Assembly (NCBI RefSeq): GCF_014126615.1 | Contig: NZ_CP059897.1 | Coordinates: 496,001-560,000, forward strand | Reading direction: 5' to 3' | DNA from: Ciceribacter thiooxidans | GTDB taxonomy: Bacteria > Pseudomonadota > Alphaproteobacteria > Rhizobiales > Rhizobiaceae | Length of the DNA stretch: 64,000 nucleotides | Shown: positions 36,898 to 45,579 of the stretch, in pieces | Layout: every line of letters begins with the position of its first letter | Numbering within the stretch: the first letter of the stretch is position 1 | Notes under the pieces: model-generated | What the model saw: the letters and a program-made list of their open reading frames with translations, nothing else | What the model was told of the DNA's origin: nothing | Databases searched by the model: none | Translations under genes and position numbers: made by a program

Positions 36898-39800
36898 ATG
36901 ACCGGCGATATCTCGAGAAAGACCTTCGATCCTGCCAAGGACTTCAGCCTTGTTGGGATGCAGCAGGGCCGCCTTTTTACTGATGCCGACTGGAACGAAC
37001 AGGGCGAAATCCTGCGTGCCTCGGACCGGGAGACCACGGCTGATATCATCGGGCCCGCGGGCTTTCCGGAGGAGGATGCGGGATTCGGACTAATCCCGGA
37101 TGCCGGGACCGGAACGCTGGTGATCACCCCGGGGACCGGATACGTGGCGGGTGTGCGCCATGTACTGCGCTGGCCTGCCGCCTACAAGTTGACACGTCAG
37201 TCGGGCACCGGCGGCAATGCGGTCTGGCGGATCGACGATGGCAAGGAACTGTCGGATGGCGATGTGCTGAGCACAGACCCGGCGGGCCTGACCGGTTTCG
37301 TCAAGGTGCGCAATCTTGCCGAGGATTCCAGCGGCGTGCGGACCTTCCGTACCACGCCCGCCCTTGGTGACGCTGTGACCGGTGCGTTCCGTCCGGCAAT
37401 CTTCTCGCGCCAGCCTTACGGTGCCGGTACACTGCTTCCCGAGGTGGCAGGCGACTACCTTGCCGTGCTCAAATCCACTGATCGGGTCGTGACCGCGCTC
37501 GATGATCCGTTGTTGCGTGAAGTGGCTTTCGACGGGCCGGATACGGCCTATCGTGACCGGACTGTCTGGCAGGTTTCGCTGGTCTCGCGCGCGGCTCTTC
37601 TGGCGCTCGGATACCAGGCTGCCGACCTGACCTGCCCGGCGCTGTCCAAGGGGTTCGACCCAGTCCTCGCTGATCGCGCGCGCGGCGAGCTCCGTGCGCG
37701 GGCCGAGCTCTCCGACCTCAGTGCCGGCCCCTGCAACCTTCCGCCTGCCGCGGGCTACCGCAGTCTCGACAACCTGCTCTTCCGCGTCGAGATCCATCTG
37801 GGCGGCGACGAGGCGACGGCGTTCTACAAATGGTCGCGCGAGAACGCCATTCACCGCACGCGATACCGCGAGATCGACGCCGGCGTATTGGCGGTGGAAA
37901 GCATTGGCCGGGACGAGATGACGGCACTGAAGACGGGCGACTGGATTGAAATTCGCGATCAGGCGGCGATCTACGGCGAAGCGCCGGGCTTTTTTGCCCG
38001 GATTGATGAGGTAGTCGGTCAGCGCGTTTCGCTTGCCGAACTGCGCGATCCGCTCACGCTTGCGCCGCTGCTCAGCAACGGTCTTCCGGACACCGACAAG
38101 CTTCCGGCCGAGGCATTCGTCACCCGCTGGGAAGGCGGGCTGCCGGTGCAAGTGGACGATGCTACGGCCGATTGGGCCGATCTGGAGAACGGCGTCCAGA
38201 TCCGCTTCGAGGTCGGCCAATACCAATCCGGCGATCATTGGACCATTCCGGCGCGCGCCGTGTCGGGCGACGTGGAATGGCCGCGCAATCCGGCCACGGA
38301 CGAGCCGATGTCGAAACCTGCCGACGGGCCGCGGCGCAACTATGCAGCACTGGCTTGGCTGGCGCTCGACGGGGCCGGCGCGTGGACCGTGACCGAAGAT
38401 TGCCGCCTGCTTTTCCCCCCGATTTCCCGGGCCAAGCAGGTGCTCTATGCTGGCGGTGACGGACAGGAGGCGCTGGACGATCCACTGAATGCGGCCGCCT
38501 TGGTGCCTCTGCCGAAGGAGCTTTCAGTGGCCGTGGTGCGTGGTCACAGCCCGGTCGAGGGCGAGACGATCCGCTTCACTGTGGTCGAAGGTGCCGGGCA
38601 GTTTGGCAATGGCCTGCCGACCCAGCAGGCCACCACCGATGCCGCTGGCGTGGCGTCGGTGAACTGGAGCCTCGATGGCACGAACCGGGTCCAGCGCGTC
38701 GTTGCCCAGCGGCTGGATGCCGCCGGAACCGCGACCCATGCGCCAATCGCCTTCAACGCGACCCTTGCGCGCGCGTCTCATGTCAGCTTCGATCCGGTCA
38801 ACACGCCTGAACTTGGTCCGGCCAATACGGTGCAGAAGGCCATCGAGGCGCTGGTGGGTCTCCAACAGTTGGGGTGCACAACCATTGTCATCCAGCCAGG
38901 CGAGGACTGGGTAGCGCGGCTTGAAGGGCTGCAACCGGGCGAGAACGCCTCGATCTGCTTCGCCCGCGGTACCTACACCAGCGGGCGCACCGTACGGATG
39001 AGCGGCCTGGGTCATATCCGGATCAGCGGTGCTGGACCGGGGACCGTCCGGATCGTGGCTAACCGCACCGAGGCGGCGCTGGCCTTCGAGGGGTGTGTAA
39101 GCGTCGCGGTGAGCGGGCTGGAACTTGCAACTCCCGACGCGAATTCCGCCGTCGACGCCGGCCTGAAGGGGCACCGCCAGGGTACGCTGGATTTCGGTCA
39201 TTGTGACGAGGTCGAGGTTCATGGCTGCACCCTCAGCTGCGGCGGCGGCACTTCGACCGAACGCACCTGCGTGACGGTTCGGGGCTACAGTGAGACGCTG
39301 AAGACCTTGAAGGTCACGCGTTCGGTGCGGATCACCGGCAACAGCCTGACGGTCGGCAACCTTCAGGAGGGGATCGTCGTGACCGATGCCGTCGACGTCG
39401 ACGTCTCTGGCAATCTCCTGACGGCCAAGCCGGGCAAGGGCTCGCTTAAGATCGACGCGTTCCTCGCCGACAAGGTCTGGGTAGCGACCACGGCAAACAG
39501 CCTCATTTCTCGACCCGTGAAGGGCAATGTCGGCCGAGGCACCGGCGTCAAGGAGATTGCCGCAAAGGAATGGCGAATGACCTTCGACAGCCCGGTGCCG
39601 CAGAAGGACTGGGACGATCTGGTCGCGATGAACCCGCCCGTGGCGTCGGACCTGAGGAACCAGGACACGTTCAGCCGCTGGGCGCAGGGGCTCATCGCCT
39701 CCGTGGCTGAGGACCCCGACAGGATGCCGGTCTTCCGCAAGCAGCTGAAGCGGGTGGGAGAGTCGTTTGGCACCGACGGTCGGGGCCTAGACAATCCGAA

Positions 39801-40632
39801 GGTGCGCACCACGCTGCTCGTCTCGAGCGATCCGGTCGTGCAGCGGTTCGATGCGAGGTCGGGTGCGCAGCGCCAGGTCGTGGTCGAGGCGAACGGACAG
39901 GTCGTCGCCTTCGACAGCGCCTTCAGCCAGAAGGACTGGACGACGTTGATCTCCCGCAGCGGCTCGGCCACCAAGATCGCGAACGCGGACGAGCTCCTGA
40001 AACTTAGCTATGGCCTGGCGAAGAAGGTGTTGGTGGACAAGGAACTTCGCGCCGGATTGGGTTCGGTTCAGAACTGGCTTAAGGCACTTGAAGAAAATTC
40101 TGTCAGCTTGGGGGCGCAGGGCATCGTCTGCGGCGGACGGCGTATGGACAATGTCGCGATCCGGGGCAATGCGATCCGCGCTTTCCAAGTGGGGGTGCGG
40201 GTGGCGGTGAGCCACATGCGCACATTAAACGTCCGGTCAAGATCGGTGTCGATCGACGACAACCGGATGGAGCTGATGGCGCCCAGCGTCGAAGCCTATG
40301 CCGGCTACGGCGTGATGGTGGGCAACGTCGATACCCTGCGCATCCGCGGCAACGAGATGGCGCTGTCGAGCCGACCGAATTTCATTAGGTACTTTGCTCA
40401 GGGTATCCGCATCTGGGGCTTTGTCGGCCACCAGATCCTTGTGGCGGAAAACAGGATTTCGATGGCGACGATGGGCATCCGCTTGGTCTCGGTGGTCCCG
40501 TTCGACAACGACGATCCGCACCTTTGGGTGTTCCGCGAAAACCTGATCCAGGGGCCTGCCGGCATCCGCAACTGGAAGATGACGCCATCCTGGCCGCTCA
40601 TCGACCAGAACAATCTGACGCGCAGTATCTAA
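36898..40632 (+). CDS. Large DUF6519-type/right-handed beta-helix protein, candidate tail fibre or receptor-binding protein
   Basis: A 1244-residue protein and the last gene of the cluster. The N-terminus (KTFDPAKDFSLVGMQQGRLFTDADWNEQGEI) is that of DUF6519-containing proteins found in contractile tail clusters. A bacterial Ig-like segment lies at about 540-620. From about 690 to 870 and again from about 1070 to 1240 it has pectate-lyase-like coils (VRITGNSLTVGN, VDVSGNLLT, VAIRGNAIRAF, LRIRGNEMALS, ILVAENRIS). A Lys-rich helical insertion (about 870-1070) splits the helix. Such beta-helices bind surface glycans, so target recognition is the likely role. AGGAGG precedes the start. Confidence 0.82.
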   Translation: MTGDISRKTFDPAKDFSLVGMQQGRLFTDADWNEQGEILRASDRETTADIIGPAGFPEEDAGFGLIPDAGTGTLVITPGTGYVAGVRHVLRWPAAYKLTRQSGTGGNAVWRIDDGKELSDGDVLSTDPAGLTGFVKVRNLAEDSSGVRTFRTTPALGDAVTGAFRPAIFSRQPYGAGTLLPEVAGDYLAVLKSTDRVVTALDDPLLREVAFDGPDTAYRDRTVWQVSLVSRAALLALGYQAADLTCPALSKGFDPVLADRARGELRARAELSDLSAGPCNLPPAAGYRSLDNLLFRVEIHLGGDEATAFYKWSRENAIHRTRYREIDAGVLAVESIGRDEMTALKTGDWIEIRDQAAIYGEAPGFFARIDEVVGQRVSLAELRDPLTLAPLLSNGLPDTDKLPAEAFVTRWEGGLPVQVDDATADWADLENGVQIRFEVGQYQSGDHWTIPARAVSGDVEWPRNPATDEPMSKPADGPRRNYAALAWLALDGAGAWTVTEDCRLLFPPISRAKQVLYAGGDGQEALDDPLNAAALVPLPKELSVAVVRGHSPVEGETIRFTVVEGAGQFGNGLPTQQATTDAAGVASVNWSLDGTNRVQRVVAQRLDAAGTATHAPIAFNATLARASHVSFDPVNTPELGPANTVQKAIEALVGLQQLGCTTIVIQPGEDWVARLEGLQPGENASICFARGTYTSGRTVRMSGLGHIRISGAGPGTVRIVANRTEAALAFEGCVSVAVSGLELATPDANSAVDAGLKGHRQGTLDFGHCDEVEVHGCTLSCGGGTSTERTCVTVRGYSETLKTLKVTRSVRITGNSLTVGNLQEGIVVTDAVDVDVSGNLLTAKPGKGSLKIDAFLADKVWVATTANSLISRPVKGNVGRGTGVKEIAAKEWRMTFDSPVPQKDWDDLVAMNPPVASDLRNQDTFSRWAQGLIASVAEDPDRMPVFRKQLKRVGESFGTDGRGLDNPKVRTTLLVSSDPVVQRFDARSGAQRQVVVEANGQVVAFDSAFSQKDWTTLISRSGSATKIANADELLKLSYGLAKKVLVDKELRAGLGSVQNWLKALEENSVSLGAQGIVCGGRRMDNVAIRGNAIRAFQVGVRVAVSHMRTLNVRSRSVSIDDNRMELMAPSVEAYAGYGVMVGNVDTLRIRGNEMALSSRPNFIRYFAQGIRIWGFVGHQILVAENRISMATMGIRLVSVVPFDNDDPHLWVFRENLIQGPAGIRNWKMTPSWPLIDQNNLTRSI

Positions 40633-40733
40633 GGAGTGGTCCGAGGTCCAATTTCGTTGTATACGTATGTTTCCTGGCTCTAGTGGCAATCGATGTTTGG
40701 TGCCACCGGGTTCGAGTCCCTGTCAGGTTAGCG

Positions 40734-40771
40734 AAGCGGAGCGGGAATACCCGGTCCGCTTCCCGCATTTT
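40734..40771 (+). terminator. Hairpin about 100 bases behind the eCIS operon
   Basis: AAGCGGA-G-CGGG, loop AATA, CCCG-G-TCCGCTT folds as an 11-bp stem with one G-G mismatch. An alternative 7-bp stem (GCGGGAA with TTCCCGC, 40741-40766) uses the same bases. It is followed by ATTTTC. This is the only strong hairpin after the last eCIS stop at 40632, so it is the likely operon terminator, although the T-run is short. Confidence 0.45.
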
Positions 40772-41128
40772 CGGGGTAGGCGAAGCCTTTCCGCTAAGCA
40801 TTTCGGCGCCGCAAATCCCGAAGGGGCAGACATGGCCGGGGCTACCGGAGGTAGGTCGGTCGAGGTGGGTTAATCCAACGTCGGGAGCGCACAATCCGCA
40901 CATACTGGGCAGGCGCGTTACCGTCCTTTGGACCATGATCCAGCGCTGACGGACCTTCGACCCGCTTATGAGTGCTGCTTGACGTCCGCATCACGCAGCC
41001 CCGACTGCAATGGCGGCGAACCAACACCTGGAAAGTCACCGCGTGATCCCGCACGTGATCCCTTCGAACCCCTCCCGGTCGAAGACATGCGCGGTCTCCG
41101 ACAAACGAGACAGCAGCCACGCTCGCTT
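40772..41128. other. Gene-less stretch between eCIS cluster and SDR gene
   Basis: Together with 40633-40733 and 41204-41400 this makes a gap of about 770 bases. Frames on both strands have no family match or ribosome-binding site. Apart from the hairpin at 40734 and the twin palindromes from 41129 onward I see nothing I can name. Confidence 0.5.
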
Positions 41129-41203
41129 TTTCGATAATCATGGAAATAAGGTATGCAGATCAGTCGAGGCTGCCAGTAGCTATTTCGACAGTCGTAGAAA
41201 TAC
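41129..41203 (+). promoter_or_regulatory. Two copies of a TTTCGA...GAAATA palindrome upstream of the SDR gene
   Basis: TTTCGATAATCATGGAAATA at 41129-41148 and TTTCGACAGTCGTAGAAATA at 41184-41203 share 14 of 20 bases and the same partial dyad symmetry. The copies start 55 bp apart. Repeated palindromes of this size about 200-270 bases before a gene suggest a regulator binding site pair. The regulator is not known; the convergent LysR gene at 42101 is one candidate. Confidence 0.45.
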
Positions 41204-41400
41204 TCTGTACGCACCGTCAGACCTCGTGGCCGAGGCGATGACGTAGTGTTGCCAAGTATGACGCAGCCACTCGCCGGAGCCGACATATTCGGGGTCACGT
41301 CCGCGCTGTCATCGGAAAATCCGAAAGCGCGATCGGATACTTCCGTTTTCCTTGCCGCACGGCACAAGGCATCTGCTCTCCATCGAAGAAGGAGATGCAC

Positions 41401-42138
41401 ATGACAGATACCAAGATCGAAGGCGCGGAAATCGTTATCGTCGGCGGGAGCTCCGGCATGGGATTGGCGCTTGCGCGGCGGCTGCTTTCCGAGGGAGCGC
41501 ATGTCACCATCGCGGGTCGTACAGCGGCGAAGCTTGAAGCCGCCTGCGAGGCGCTCGATGACCATCAGGGACTGAGTACCGCAGTCCTCGATCTGACACG
41601 CGAAGGTGAGGTTGCTGCCTTCTTCGCCGATCGCGCTCGGGTCGACCATATCGTCAGCACGGCGGCCGATATTGACGGGGCTTATCAGCTGTTGCCGGAT
41701 ATCCAGATATCCGCGGCGCAGCGGGTGGTGGAAAGCAAGTTCTACGGGCCCTTGCTGCTTGCCAAACACGGTGCAGCCCGTCTGCCGCCCTCGGGTTCGA
41801 TCACTTATACATCGGGGGTGGCGGCCTACCGGCCGGCAGCGCGCGGTTCGGTCGTTGCAGCCGTGAACGCCGCGCTAGAAGGACTTGTGCGAGCTCTCGC
41901 TGTGGAACTCGCGCCTCTTCGTATCAATGCCGTATCGCCGGGATGGGTGGCAACACCTATCTGGAAATCTGTCGCGGGCGATGCCGCGAAGGCGAGGCTG
42001 GACGCGATGGCCGAACGCCTGCCGGTCGGTCGGGTCGGCCGGCCCGAAGACATTGCCGATGCGATCCGCTTCCTGATCGGTAACGGCTTTGCCACCGGTA
42101 CTATTCTTCACGTCGAAGGCGGACATCGGCTGGTCTGA
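41401..42138 (+). CDS. SDR family oxidoreductase
   Basis: A 245-residue SDR with VGGSSGMG cofactor motif (about residues 14-21). The usual NNAG motif is replaced by VSTAADID and the usual active-site YxxxK is not visible in the GVAAYRPAARGSVVAAVNAALEG region, as in divergent SDRs. The C-terminal VSPGWVATPIW and GTILHVEGGHRLV are intact. It may therefore be a weak or atypical reductase. AGGAG is placed best for the ATG at 41401, rather than the ATG two codons earlier. Its 3' end overlaps the convergent LysR gene by 38 bases. Confidence 0.85.
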   Translation: MTDTKIEGAEIVIVGGSSGMGLALARRLLSEGAHVTIAGRTAAKLEAACEALDDHQGLSTAVLDLTREGEVAAFFADRARVDHIVSTAADIDGAYQLLPDIQISAAQRVVESKFYGPLLLAKHGAARLPPSGSITYTSGVAAYRPAARGSVVAAVNAALEGLVRALAVELAPLRINAVSPGWVATPIWKSVAGDAAKARLDAMAERLPVGRVGRPEDIADAIRFLIGNGFATGTILHVEGGHRLV

Positions 42139-43024
42139 CCGGTCGCAACTCGCTCTGCGCTGCGGCAAGCAGCAGGGAAAGCGCCGGTGGCTGTACCCGC
42201 CGGCGCCGCCAGACCATGATCAGCGAAGCCGTCGGTACGTTGCCCGGCCAAGGCAGTTCGCAGATGTCGTTGCGTTTCGCGTAGGCGCCGATCGCGAGAC
42301 GTGGCACCAGGCCGTAGCCCGCGCGGGCCGCGACAAGCCTGATGATCGTTGCGATGCTGTCGACCTCGGTCGCGACGCGTGGTGGTTCGACGCCCGCGCC
42401 GGCAAAGGCGGCATCGAAGAGGCGGCGGTAGACGCAGCCCTCCTGGGTCGCGATGAAGGGCAATTGGCTCAGGTCGGCGAGGGTTGCGGGGCACCGAGCA
42501 TCGGCGTTGCCGCTCGAAATGAGTGCAAGCGGTTCGTGCGATACCAGACGGGTGACGAAGCGACCGTCTTGCTGGTCGCGGTCGAAGGTGATCGCGAGGT
42601 CGATCGAACTGTCGTCCAGCCAGCGCTGCAGTTCGGCGCTGCCGCCGATCCTCAGTGTCAGGCCGATATCGGGATGTCTCTCCCGGAAGCGCGGCAGAAA
42701 GGCTGCGAGTTTCTCGGCCGCGACGGTCTCGAGCGTCCCGATTGCAAGAGTCCGCTCGCTCTGACAAGCAGAGGCGCGGACGGCAATCCGCGCCTCGTCG
42801 TTCAGCGCCAAAATCTCTTCCGCATAGGTCTTCATCACCTGCCCGGCCGGCGTCAGGATCACGCCATGGCGACTGCGCTCGAAGAGCTGGACGCCCAGTT
42901 CCTGCTCGAGAGACTGCATCTGGTCGCTCAAGCTCGACTGGGCAAGGTTCGCTTCCGTGGCGGCCCGAGTGACATTGCCGAGTCGTGCGACGATGAGGAA
43001 GGTTTTCAACTGTCGTGGATTCAT
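42101..43024 (-). CDS. LysR family transcriptional regulator
   Basis: A 307-residue LysR-type protein. N-terminal HTH: RQLKTFLIVARLGNVTRAATEANLAQSSLSDQMQSLEQELG, then LFERSRHGVILTPAG. The C-terminal co-inducer domain follows with normal length. It is convergent with and overlaps the SDR gene at 41401-42138, and lies 15 bases behind the stop of the methyltransferase gene. It could control either. The overlapping 3' ends mean that the two convergent transcripts are antisense to each other at their ends. Confidence 0.9.
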   Translation of the reverse strand: MNPRQLKTFLIVARLGNVTRAATEANLAQSSLSDQMQSLEQELGVQLFERSRHGVILTPAGQVMKTYAEEILALNDEARIAVRASACQSERTLAIGTLETVAAEKLAAFLPRFRERHPDIGLTLRIGGSAELQRWLDDSSIDLAITFDRDQQDGRFVTRLVSHEPLALISSGNADARCPATLADLSQLPFIATQEGCVYRRLFDAAFAGAGVEPPRVATEVDSIATIIRLVAARAGYGLVPRLAIGAYAKRNDICELPWPGNVPTASLIMVWRRRRVQPPALSLLLAAAQSELRPVRPADVRLRREE

Positions 43025-43039
43025 CTCAAGCCTCCGCGC

Positions 43040-43777
43040 TCACGGTCCCGCGATCGTCCATGTATCACACCGCGGCGGTCTGAGCTGCGGGTCGGGCGCG
43101 TCACGGTCAAACAGGAAGACGGAATTGGTTCTCCCCTGGCCGAGCGTCAACGTGGAAAAATCCGGTCCAGGATATTCGGCGAGAAGTCTGAGCCGCGACC
43201 TTGGCAGATAAGCCCGGCAGGGATCGCCAATCAGCGAGAGCACGCCTGAAGCCAGGCATCGGTCAAGAAGAGCCGTGATCCGCTCGGCAAGTGCTTCGTC
43301 ATAGAAGAGATCGCCGACCAGCACGATGTCGAAGTCGAGCACGGGCTCGGCAGACAGATCGCCGAGCCGAGTAGTGATCGAGACTGCATTGGCCTCGGCG
43401 TTGAGTTCGATCGCGGCCATCGCATAGGGATCGACGTCGGCTGCGACGACCGCCGATGCTCCCGCCTTCGCCGCCGCGATACCGACAATGCCAGAACCGG
43501 CGCCCAGATCGAGCACCCGCCGGCCCGACACCGATGCCGGGTTGTCGAGGACATACCGTGCAAGTGCCAGTCCTCCGCCCCAGAGATGGGCCCAATAGGG
43601 TGCGCCGAACGCGTCGTCGCGCTCGGCGAGGCGCCACAGCCCGCTTCTCGGACCGGCAGTATAGAGTGATATCTCCGGCACCGTCGCTGCGCGGCCGAGC
43701 GAGAAATTGTTGCGGATGAACCGATGCAGGTCGATCGATTGATTGGAGGTGATGAGAGCGATTCTCCTGTTGGACAT
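43040..43777 (-). CDS. SAM-dependent methyltransferase, ETFB-lysine/nicotinamide N-methyltransferase-like
   Basis: A 245-residue class I methyltransferase. The motif APYWAHLWGGGLALARYVLDNP followed by RRVLDLGAGSGIVGIAAAKAGA (SAM motif I) and ADVDPYAMAAIELNAEANAV is characteristic of the protein-lysine methyltransferase group that includes ETFB methyltransferase. VGDLFYDE is the post-motif acidic segment. A target such as the electron-transfer flavoprotein beta subunit is known for relatives but not shown here. The first codons are uncertain; an internal start is possible. It follows the DUF2066 gene by 15 bases. Confidence 0.85.
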   Translation of the reverse strand: MSNRRIALITSNQSIDLHRFIRNNFSLGRAATVPEISLYTAGPRSGLWRLAERDDAFGAPYWAHLWGGGLALARYVLDNPASVSGRRVLDLGAGSGIVGIAAAKAGASAVVAADVDPYAMAAIELNAEANAVSITTRLGDLSAEPVLDFDIVLVGDLFYDEALAERITALLDRCLASGVLSLIGDPCRAYLPRSRLRLLAEYPGPDFSTLTLGQGRTNSVFLFDRDAPDPQLRPPRCDTWTIAGP

Positions 43778-43792
43778 TGCCTTGCCGGGGTC

Positions 43793-44593
43793 TTATGGAG
43801 AGCCGTTGCCGGAAAGGATCTGTGCCGCGCCGCGTACGGCGACGCGGAAGGCTTCATCGAAATTGACGCCTCGAACTGTCCAGACGTATTCCTCTTTTCC
43901 TGCGGCGGCTAGGCGCCATGTCCCGGTCCAGCCGAGGTCGGCATCGCTCCAGATGAGCTTGCCCACCAGGGCGAGTTCGGCACCCGCTGCCTTTGCGGCG
44001 CGGGCGAGTTCCGGTGCGCCAGGTCCCGCCGCCCAGGCATCGACATCGGCGCTTGAGGGAAATGAAACCCGCATCGCCATTGGCTCGGCACCCAACGCGA
44101 AGGACTCGCGCATTGCGGCATCGCGTGGGTCGTCAGGCGAAACGCTGTACAGGGAGTCTCCTCGCTGGACATCGAGGAACACCGCGAGAGACGGTCGCGC
44201 ATCGCGCCAGGGACGGCTGCCGAGACTGGTGAGCAACTCGTCGATGATCATCGGATCATAGAGGCAGGTCAGATCGTGCGGGCGGTCGTAGGTGCCCTGC
44301 TCGTCATGGATAGGTCTACCGGCCAGGCGGTCACGATAGGAGAAGGATCGAACAAAGGTGCCGGCGCGTTCCCGCAGCGCCTTCATCTCGGGGCGGTGGG
44401 TGAGGCGCTGGTTGCCGGATACCCGCACGAGCACGTGGTCGAGACAATCCCGAAAGCCCGTCTCCCGGTTCTTTTCACCCTGCCCGGTGACGATCGTCCT
44501 GGCGCTATAGAGTTCATCGAATCCGTCCGCTGAGGCGGTCCCGGGGAGCACTACCAAGAAGAGGAGTATGGCCATTTTCGCGAAGCAATGCAT
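43793..44593 (-). CDS. DUF2066 domain-containing exported protein
   Basis: A 266-residue protein with a signal peptide: MHCFAKMAILLFLVVLPGTASA, with cleavage expected after SA. The mature part begins DGFDELYSARTIVTGQGE and contains CLDHVLVRVSGNQRL, DDELLTSLG-like and LALVGKLIWSDADLGWTGTWRL blocks typical of DUF2066, a periplasmic family of unknown function. The frame is open far upstream over the EamA gene in another frame; the ATG at 44593 is chosen because it gives the signal peptide. Confidence 0.82.
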   Translation of the reverse strand: MHCFAKMAILLFLVVLPGTASADGFDELYSARTIVTGQGEKNRETGFRDCLDHVLVRVSGNQRLTHRPEMKALRERAGTFVRSFSYRDRLAGRPIHDEQGTYDRPHDLTCLYDPMIIDELLTSLGSRPWRDARPSLAVFLDVQRGDSLYSVSPDDPRDAAMRESFALGAEPMAMRVSFPSSADVDAWAAGPGAPELARAAKAAGAELALVGKLIWSDADLGWTGTWRLAAAGKEEYVWTVRGVNFDEAFRVAVRGAAQILSGNGSP

Positions 44594-44730
44594 GTTTCCC
44601 CAGCGCTTCCCGGCAGATATCGGCCCCGCAACCTTCCACAGCGACCTCGATCGTGCAAACGCTTTTCCTTCGGGCTTCCTCACCGACGGCATGGTGGAGA
44701 GACTGGTCGTGCCGTGAGCGTGCCGCAAGT

Positions 44731-45579
44731 TCAGGTGTTCGTGCGCTGGCTGAGCCAGATACTGCCGATGACCAATGCGATACCGACAATCTGAAGCACG
44801 GTCAGCGTCTGTCCCAGCAGACTCCATCCCAGCAGCACCGCCGTCAGCGGGCTGAGGAACAGGAGGGACGATACGACCGAGGGAGGCAATCGTCCGATCC
44901 CTCGGAACCATAGGGCATAGGTGAGAGCCGCTCCAATAAGGCCGAGCCATGCCAGTCCCAGAAGGTTGCTCGCCGTCGGAACAGGGATTGGTTGTCGGGC
45001 GATCGGAACGGCGGGAAGCAAAAGCAGGCCGCCTGCAGTCAGCTGCCAGGCGGTGAAGGTGAGCGGCGACACCGGAGGCCGCCACTTGCGAGCAAGGACG
45101 CTTCCGAGCGCCATGGATGTCGCGCCGGCGAGACCGGCGGCAACCCCGATTGCGTCGAGCGCGGCGCTGGACGTCAAGACGAGCAGGGCGACGCCGCCCA
45201 TTCCGACAAGGGCGCCGATGATGTTCGATAGCCGCACCGGGCTGGACAGCAGCAAGGAGGCCAGAATGACGACGATGAGCGGTTGCGACGAGAGAACGGT
45301 GCCGGCAACCCCTCCGGGAAGCCGGTAGGCGGCGACAAACAGCATGCCGAGAAAGATCGAGATGTTGAGGGCGCCGAGCACGAATGCGCGCAGCCACCAA
45401 ATTCCGCTCGGCAATTGACGGACGATCATCATCAGGATCAGGCCTGCGGGCAAGGCGCGCAGCATGGCGACGGTCATCGGCGAGAAACCCGGCAGGAATT
45501 CGGTCGTCACGAGATAGGTGCTGCCCCAGATGACAGGTGCGATTGCCGTCGTGGCGAGGTCGGAAACGCTGGTCTTCAT
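44731..45579 (-). CDS. EamA/DMT family transporter
   Basis: A 282-residue integral membrane protein with about ten hydrophobic segments arranged as two EamA repeats (first from WGSTYLVTTEFLPGFSPM, second from the AGATSMALGSVLARKW segment on). Members of the drug/metabolite transporter superfamily export amino acids, metabolites or drugs. It overlaps the upstream nitroreductase gene by 4 bases and belongs to the same operon. Substrate unknown. Confidence 0.92.
   Translation of the reverse strand: MKTSVSDLATTAIAPVIWGSTYLVTTEFLPGFSPMTVAMLRALPAGLILMMIVRQLPSGIWWLRAFVLGALNISIFLGMLFVAAYRLPGGVAGTVLSSQPLIVVILASLLLSSPVRLSNIIGALVGMGGVALLVLTSSAALDAIGVAAGLAGATSMALGSVLARKWRPPVSPLTFTAWQLTAGGLLLLPAVPIARQPIPVPTASNLLGLAWLGLIGAALTYALWFRGIGRLPPSVVSSLLFLSPLTAVLLGWSLLGQTLTVLQIVGIALVIGSIWLSQRTNT

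Noticed and set aside
12637..40632. Cluster as a type VI secretion system or ordinary prophage
   Set aside because: No TssJLM membrane complex, ClpV or Hcp-type genes, and no capsid, packaging or lysis genes; DUF4255, the Afp15-like ATPase and DUF4157 proteins fit eCIS.
40683..40729. tRNA-like segment: hairpin GTGGCA/TGCCAC followed by GGGTTCGAGTCCC, resembling a T-arm
   Set aside because: No acceptor, D or anticodon arm can be built around it, and the T-stem has a mismatch. It may be a chance match or a decayed attachment site, but I cannot support either.
43456..44261. Overlapping plus-strand frames (for example 43743-44261)
   Set aside because: They run antisense to the well-supported methyltransferase and DUF2066 genes and have no domain.
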